A stretch of DNA of 64,000 nucleotides from Chitinophaga lutea (GTDB lineage Bacteria; Bacteroidota; Bacteroidia; Chitinophagales; Chitinophagaceae). Shown piece after piece: positions 60,123-64,000 of this stretch. Both the position numbers and the translations under genes were made by a program. The stretch lies in NCBI RefSeq assembly GCF_003813775.1, contig NZ_RPDH01000002.1, positions 1,302,001 to 1,366,000 of the forward strand, written 5' to 3'. Numbering within the stretch: the first letter of the stretch is position 1; each line of letters begins with the position of its first letter. The notes under the pieces were generated by a model. That model was given only the letters and a program-made list of their open reading frames with translations. It did not search any database and was not told where the DNA came from.

Positions 60123-60989
60123 TTACCGGAGCGTCTTCATGAGTGCTGAAATCCTTTCCTGTCCGTAACCGGCATCCAGCCCTTTGCGGAAAAGCCGCTG
60201 GGCGAAGGTTGCGAAACCATCGTCCAGTTTGTTTTCCGCGGAGAGGCGCACAATCAGGTCGAAGGTTCCGGCACAGATGTCGAGCGAGCTTTGAGGGCTG
60301 TCGTACTTTTTCTGCTCGATGTCGTCACCCGTGTCTTTGATCATTTGTCCCAATACGGGCGCAATGTCGCGGATCATTGTGCCGAGATCCGTCACCCGCA
60401 TGCCTTCCGACTCAATGATGCGGGCGCCGTTGAGGAATCCGATCATCATGCCGAACATACTGGAGAGCGCGGCGATGTCCCATGCCGAGGCAGCACCCGG
60501 AGCTTCGCCGAGGTAAATGAGGGTACCGCCAAGGATGCGCAGCGCCGCTTCCGCACCGGCCCAGGCTTGTGGGCTGCCGGAAAGGAAAATGGGCGTTTGT
60601 TCGGTGCCCATCTGCGAGGGGGTGGCCAGGATGGCGCCATCGAGATACCAGGCTCCCCGGGCGCTAAAAGCAGCGGCCATCAGACGCGCGTCCTGGGGGG
60701 TGCCCGTACTCAGTTGCACGATGGTTTTTCCTTCCAGGGAAACGCCTGCCAGCACTTGTTCTGTGGCCACATAGTCCAGCAAACATATCAGGATGATATC
60801 GTTCTCCGCTACTGCTTTGGCAATATCCGCAGTGTAGGTGGCGCCGATGGCTGTAAGCGGTTTGGCTTTCGCTTCGGAGCGGTTCCACACCGTCACTTTC
60901 TCACCTTTTTCCGTTAATAACCGGGCCAGTACTGCACCCATGGCCCCCAGTCCAATTGTGAGGATTCTTTGTTGCTGTGTATTTTTCAT
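60123..60989 (-). CDS. NAD(P)-dependent oxidoreductase, beta-hydroxyacid dehydrogenase/imine reductase type
   Basis: Start at the ATG at 60987-60989 (MKNTQQQRILTIGLGAMG), giving 288 residues. Rossmann motif GLGAMG at 13-18, VWNRSEAKAKPL for NADP selection, QLSTGTPQDAR near 107 in place of the substrate-binding DAPVSGG region, and a C-terminal all-helical dimer domain. It is like 6-phosphogluconate dehydrogenase-fold imine reductases; the usual catalytic Lys of hydroxyacid dehydrogenases is not evident. Divergent from a HxlR regulator across 143 bases, an arrangement typical of redox or electrophile-responsive pairs. Confidence 0.82.
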   Translation of the reverse strand: MKNTQQQRILTIGLGAMGAVLARLLTEKGEKVTVWNRSEAKAKPLTAIGATYTADIAKAVAENDIILICLLDYVATEQVLAGVSLEGKTIVQLSTGTPQDARLMAAAFSARGAWYLDGAILATPSQMGTEQTPIFLSGSPQAWAGAEAALRILGGTLIYLGEAPGAASAWDIAALSSMFGMMIGFLNGARIIESEGMRVTDLGTMIRDIAPVLGQMIKDTGDDIEQKKYDSPQSSLDICAGTFDLIVRLSAENKLDDGFATFAQRLFRKGLDAGYGQERISALMKTLR

Positions 60990-61043
60990 CGTTCGTTTTC
61001 TTTTGCTGCACAAAGTAACGGCAACCCCGAACGCATAACAATA

Positions 61044-61080
61044 AGGGAAAATTTCTTCGCATAGGGATAATTTTATCCTT
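61044..61080. promoter_or_regulatory. Candidate HxlR operator: paired AGGGANAATTT repeats
   Basis: AGGGAAAATTT (61044-61054) and AGGGATAATTT (61063-61073) are direct repeats 19 bases apart, each within a palindrome (GAAAATTTC at 61047-61055; GGATAATTTTATCC at 61065-61078). They lie in the divergent gap between the oxidoreductase and the HxlR gene, 53-89 bases from the regulator start. Confidence 0.55.
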
Positions 61081-61132
61081 GTCCGTTTACCGGCATCCAT
61101 GTATTTTTGTCAACACGCAAAACGACGAAGAT

Positions 61133-61513
61133 ATGTATGAGAAAAAGATACCAAAAGACTTCAGCTGCGGCATATCCGTGCTGATGGAAATCATCGGCGG
61201 CAAGTGGAAGTCGTATTTGCTGTTCCTGATCAGCACCGGTGTGCGCCGGCCAAGCGAACTGCACCGGAAAGTGCCCACCGCCACCAGCCGTGTGCTGAAC
61301 CTCCAGTTAAAGGAGCTCGAATTCCACGGCATCATCTGCAAGGAGATCTATCCTGAAGTACCGCCCCACGTAGAATATTCCCTCACGGCATTCGGCAAGT
61401 CCCTCATGCCCGTCATCAACGCGATGGACGCCTGGGGCAGCGGTTACGTCGGAGAATTCCAGCAGCTGATGCGGCAGAAAAGCGAATTGTATGTAGTGGA
61501 AACAGGCGAATGA
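61133..61513 (+). CDS. HxlR-family winged-helix regulator
   Basis: Start at the ATG at 61133 (MYEKKIPKDFSCGISVLMEII), giving 126 residues; the upstream in-frame start lies in the operator region. HxlR hallmarks: IGGKWKSYLLFLIS, RPSELHRKVPTATSRVLNLQLKELEFHGII, and YSLTAFGKSLMPVINAMDAWG. A single Cys near residue 12 is where HxlR sensors of aldehydes and disulfide stress carry their reactive Cys. It probably represses itself and the divergent oxidoreductase. Confidence 0.92.
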   Translation: MYEKKIPKDFSCGISVLMEIIGGKWKSYLLFLISTGVRRPSELHRKVPTATSRVLNLQLKELEFHGIICKEIYPEVPPHVEYSLTAFGKSLMPVINAMDAWGSGYVGEFQQLMRQKSELYVVETGE

Positions 61514-61531
61514 TCATTCACTTCTCTGCAT

Positions 61532-61558
61532 AAAAAAAGGCGCGAATATCCGCACCTT
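61532..61558. terminator. Terminator between convergent hxlR and MTHFR-like genes
   Basis: On the minus strand AAGGTGCG pairs with CGCGCCTT (61537-61558) and is followed by T residues (61532-61538), ending the MTHFR-like gene; it may serve the plus-strand gene less efficiently. Confidence 0.72.
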
Positions 61559-61594
61559 CTATGTCCTGTCGGACCATTATCTACAATCCTGCTC

Positions 61595-62569
61595 CTATTC
61601 CACGATACTTCCCAACTCCTTCACGAACGCATGTTTTCCCTCCGGCCGCACGAGGGCCAGCACATTCTTCAGCAATACATGGGCCGCTGCGATCTCGTCT
61701 TTTTTGATGGAGATGCTCTCGATGTTAAATCCCACCGGGATATTCTTCAGGTTCGCATACGCCAGCAATTCCTCCGCAATGTGAGTGGCCGTGGTTACGG
61801 AAGCTTCCAGGATGTCCTTGGAATGTTTCAGGTCGTTGTACAGCCAGCGGGGCACTTCAATGCCCAGCCACTCCATGAACTGGAGGGTCTTCAGCGAACC
61901 GCAGGGCGTCAGCGTAAAAATGATCGGCGCGGGGCGGTTGCCCGTTTCCAGCGCATGGTAATAGTAGTCAGACAGCAGGTTCTTCGACTCATTGAGATTG
62001 TACACGCATTGCGACACGAAGAAGCTGCAGCCTTTGTCCATCTTGTCAAAAATCCGGATGTGCTCGTCGCCTTTCTTCCTGTGCCGCTCCGGAATAGTCA
62101 CCCCACCCAGCGTTATGTGGTCGAAAGCCTCTTTTCTCAGCTGATAGGCATCGGTCAGGGAAAACTTCGTTTCTTCCACCTGCTGGTGCGACGACGCGCC
62201 TACGAACACCGTATATTCGATTTCCCCGTTCTCGCGTAACCAGCCTGCAAACTGGTCGTTTGTTTTGTTGGCGATGCTTTTATAAATGATCCGGGGTACG
62301 TTCAAGCCGGATAAAAACTCCTTGCTGTATGTTTCGGGCGGAATGGTGGGAATGAACGAATAGGTCCTTTCCTTTTCCGTACGGGTAGCTTCATCCTGGA
62401 TGTCGTAAAGGATCAGGCCGTCGATGGCCACACTCTTCAGCCTTTCTACCTGATTGGCCGCAATGATGATAAGGCGCTCCGCCTCGGTGGTAACCTTGGG
62501 CGGCGTAAGGCTGTAAAATACCAATCCCGGTTGCCGGTTGATGATCTTGTCCCTGAGGGTACTTTCCAT
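61595..62569 (-). CDS. Methylenetetrahydrofolate reductase-like TIM-barrel protein
   Basis: Start at the ATG at 62567-62569 (MESTLRDKIINRQPGLVFYSLTPPK), giving 324 residues; the frame is open to 62677. Features of the MTHFR-like barrel: VFYSLTPPKVTTEAERL at the position of the family's folate-site Glu, LILYDIQDEATRTEKER, LGGVTIPERHRKKGDEHIRIFDKMDKGCSFFVSQCVYN, and IIFTLTPCGSLKTLQFMEWLGI. It is shorter and clearly diverged from canonical MetF, so it may not reduce methylene-THF; FAD use is unproven. Monocistronic. Confidence 0.7.
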   Translation of the reverse strand: MESTLRDKIINRQPGLVFYSLTPPKVTTEAERLIIIAANQVERLKSVAIDGLILYDIQDEATRTEKERTYSFIPTIPPETYSKEFLSGLNVPRIIYKSIANKTNDQFAGWLRENGEIEYTVFVGASSHQQVEETKFSLTDAYQLRKEAFDHITLGGVTIPERHRKKGDEHIRIFDKMDKGCSFFVSQCVYNLNESKNLLSDYYYHALETGNRPAPIIFTLTPCGSLKTLQFMEWLGIEVPRWLYNDLKHSKDILEASVTTATHIAEELLAYANLKNIPVGFNIESISIKKDEIAAAHVLLKNVLALVRPEGKHAFVKELGSIVE

Positions 62570-62838
62570 GTTGTCAGTGGTTTGGGGCCGGGCCCCGCTG
62601 TAAAACCGAATTAAACCGCGCGAAGATACATAAACCGCCGGTTTTTTCATATTGGGGCAGCTTCCGGTATCAGGCATTCAAAAGTAATCCTATTTTATTC
62701 CGGGTTTGTGGTGACGACATCCGTTTACTGTATTTGACATAAAAAATAAAAACCACACCCAAATGGCCCGGATACCTGCCGATGCCACCCAATTTTATGC
62801 TAACCCGCCGTCCCGGCCGAAGCACTTCGTCGAAAAAA

Positions 62839-62869
62839 TTGCAAACGTTTGCACAAATTCATATATTTA
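62839..62869 (+). promoter_or_regulatory. Promoter of the lyase-like gene
   Basis: TTG (62839-62841), a 20-base spacer and TATATTTA (62862-62869) fit the Bacteroidota pattern except for the last base. The LacI palindrome overlaps the upstream box. The leader would be about 135 bases. Confidence 0.4.
62840..62853. promoter_or_regulatory. Perfect LacI-family operator
   Basis: TGCAAACGTTTGCA is an exact 14-base palindrome with the central CG step typical of LacI-family operators. It lies 157 bases upstream of the lyase-like gene. No LacI-type gene is in the window, so the regulator is encoded elsewhere. Confidence 0.7.
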
Positions 62870-63010
62870 CAGTATATCCGCCCGGAAATAGCTGACAGCG
62901 ACGCAAACCTGACCCTGAAAAATGGCTTCTGCATATATCCATAACAAATTGATTTCCTTTTCTAAAGACCCTTGTTTTCGATCATCCTTAAACCCATAAA
63001 ACCACACGTT

Positions 63011-64000
63011 ATGCATTTTCATTACCTCTCCCGGCTCTGCCACAAAACGGCTGCCGCATTCTTTTTACTGGCGACGGGTTTTGCCGCGCATGCCCAGGTC
63101 ACCCTCAAAGCAGACGGCCCCGGCAACACCTATCAGCTGATAGAATCAAAAGGTTTCGGCATCGAATCGCCGGATTGTCGGCACACTTCCTTCGGCCCGC
63201 ATGTCACCGAAATTTTCGACAACACCCTCGGCAAAAATGTATTTGTTTTTCACAGTCACCCGGTGGACGACGACGACCGCTGCACGAACGAAGACAGGAC
63301 CCGCATGGAGATCAAAGGCGGCAGCGGCTCGCCTGCGGATATGCAGCACACCCAGGGCCAAACTGCCTATTACCGCTGGAAATTCAAACTGGATGCGGGG
63401 TTCATTCCTTCCGGAAGGTTCACCCACATTTTCCAGATCAAAGCTATCGAAGGGGATGCAGGCGCTCCGCTGATCACCATCACCCCGCGAGCAGGCAGCC
63501 CTGAAAAGATGCAGATCATTCACAGCTCAGGCAGCGGCAGCGGCGGACTGGGCACGGTAACCGAGGTGAATCTCGCGCCTTTCAAAGGCACCTGGGTGGA
63601 AGCGTATGTAAAATACAAAAGCGGGGAAGGCAGCGCAGGCACTTTTGAAATCACTTTAAAAAGACTGAGCGACGGCGCCACCCTGCTCTCCTACACCAAC
63701 AACAGCCTGGATATGTGGCGGACGGGCGCCGATTATAACCGCCCAAAATGGGGTGTTTATCGTGGGAAAGACCCCGTGCTGAGAACGGAACAGGTATTGT
63801 TCAACGATTTCTGCATCACGGAGAGCAGCGCCAGTCTTTGCCCCAGCGACATCGGCCAGCCCAACCAGCCCCCGACCGTCGCTATCACCGCTCCTGCCAA
63901 TGGCGCAACGTTCAGCGCACCTGCCAATATCACCCTTTCGGCAAACGCCGCGGATACAGACGGCAGCATCACGAAAGTGGAGTTCTTCAACGGCGCACAA
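63011..64000 (+). CDS. Secreted polysaccharide-lyase-like protein with Ig-like domain, 3' end outside the window
   Basis: The first 330 codons are present. A signal peptide (1-30, AAHAQ) is followed by a jelly-roll-type domain of about 240 residues (FVFHSHPVDDDDRC, RTRMEIKGG, AYYRWKFKLDAGFIPSGRFTHIFQIK, KGTWVEAYVKYKSG, YNRPKWGVYRGKD). Its Arg-x-Glu and Trp-Gly-x-Tyr patterns resemble heparinase-I/alginate-lyase-like beta-jelly rolls. From about residue 290 a Big_7-type Ig-like module begins (PPTVAITAPANGATFSAPAN, KVEFFNGA). More modules, perhaps a T9SS tail, are expected beyond the edge. The lyase call is by resemblance; a pure binding protein is possible. Confidence 0.68.
   Translation, partial: MHFHYLSRLCHKTAAAFFLLATGFAAHAQVTLKADGPGNTYQLIESKGFGIESPDCRHTSFGPHVTEIFDNTLGKNVFVFHSHPVDDDDRCTNEDRTRMEIKGGSGSPADMQHTQGQTAYYRWKFKLDAGFIPSGRFTHIFQIKAIEGDAGAPLITITPRAGSPEKMQIIHSSGSGSGGLGTVTEVNLAPFKGTWVEAYVKYKSGEGSAGTFEITLKRLSDGATLLSYTNNSLDMWRTGADYNRPKWGVYRGKDPVLRTEQVLFNDFCITESSASLCPSDIGQPNQPPTVAITAPANGATFSAPANITLSANAADTDGSITKVEFFNGAQ

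Larger units (their letters stand above)
62570..63010. other. 441-base intergenic regulatory region
   Basis: I see no gene here. It holds the promoters of the divergent MTHFR-like and lyase-like genes, the LacI-type palindrome at 62840-62853 and a further near-consensus box pair on the plus strand (TTTG at 62705-62708, TGTATTTG at 62729-62736, 20-base spacer). Confidence 0.6.

Overview
The window looks like a chromosomal stretch of a Bacteroidota species, most likely a Chitinophaga-like member of the Chitinophagaceae. The basis is three SusC/SusD pairs fed by ECF sigma and FecR genes, SusC proteins with N-terminal STN domains, a type IX secretion tail, start sites without Shine-Dalgarno sequences, and promoter elements of the TTTG / TAnnTTTG type. 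I saw no rRNA, tRNA, insertion sequence, phage gene or CRISPR array. Genus level is an inference.

Bases 1-41100 are mostly glycan-utilisation loci on the minus strand. A hybrid two-component sensor is cut by the left edge. Locus 1 (380-9696) is sigma (divergent), FecR, SusC, SusD, an IPT/NHL lipoprotein and a GH20-type enzyme. After a 640-base gap holding a candidate minus-strand structured RNA come a CE6/SGNH esterase and a small unknown protein. Locus 2 (11693-21369) is sigma, FecR, SusC, SusD and two lipoproteins of the DUF5000/DUF4959 and DUF4998 kinds, with no hydrolase in the operon. Upstream of it are a GH38-like DUF5054 protein, a 1537-residue T9SS-exported beta-propeller protein and a GH110 alpha-galactosidase-like beta-helix protein. 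Locus 3 (31101-38544) is sigma, FecR, SusC, SusD and a small lipoprotein.

The most striking non-coding signal repeats in all three loci. The plus strand at each susC start codon carries a TAnnTTTG promoter box, and 90-140 bases on, inside the fecR-susC gap, lies a hairpin followed by T residues. This is what a short cis-antisense RNA covering the susC leader would look like, resembling the DonS-type RNAs known from Bacteroides.

Bases 41144-48993 hold an AraC regulator and a four-gene operon that encodes the full trans-4-hydroxy-L-proline to 2-oxoglutarate route (epimerase, D-hydroxyproline dehydrogenase, DapA-family deaminase, semialdehyde dehydrogenase). A shared GGYNAAAA repeat lies upstream of both the operon and the regulator. 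Two metabolic singletons follow.

Bases 49100-55042 carry housekeeping and stress genes: GNAT, esterase, NAD-binding protein, lactamase-fold hydrolase, Na+/H+ antiporter and DUF4256. Bases 55142-59280 form a reactive-sulfur module: a CstB-like persulfide dioxygenase-rhodanese, two YeeE/YedE half-transporters, a Crp/Fnr regulator and a divergent TauE exporter. Both promoter regions carry TGTGA-N6-TCACA-type palindromes.

The right end holds a small lipoprotein, a HxlR regulator divergent from an imine-reductase-like enzyme, an MTHFR-like protein, and the first 330 codons of a secreted polysaccharide-lyase-like protein behind a perfect LacI-type operator.
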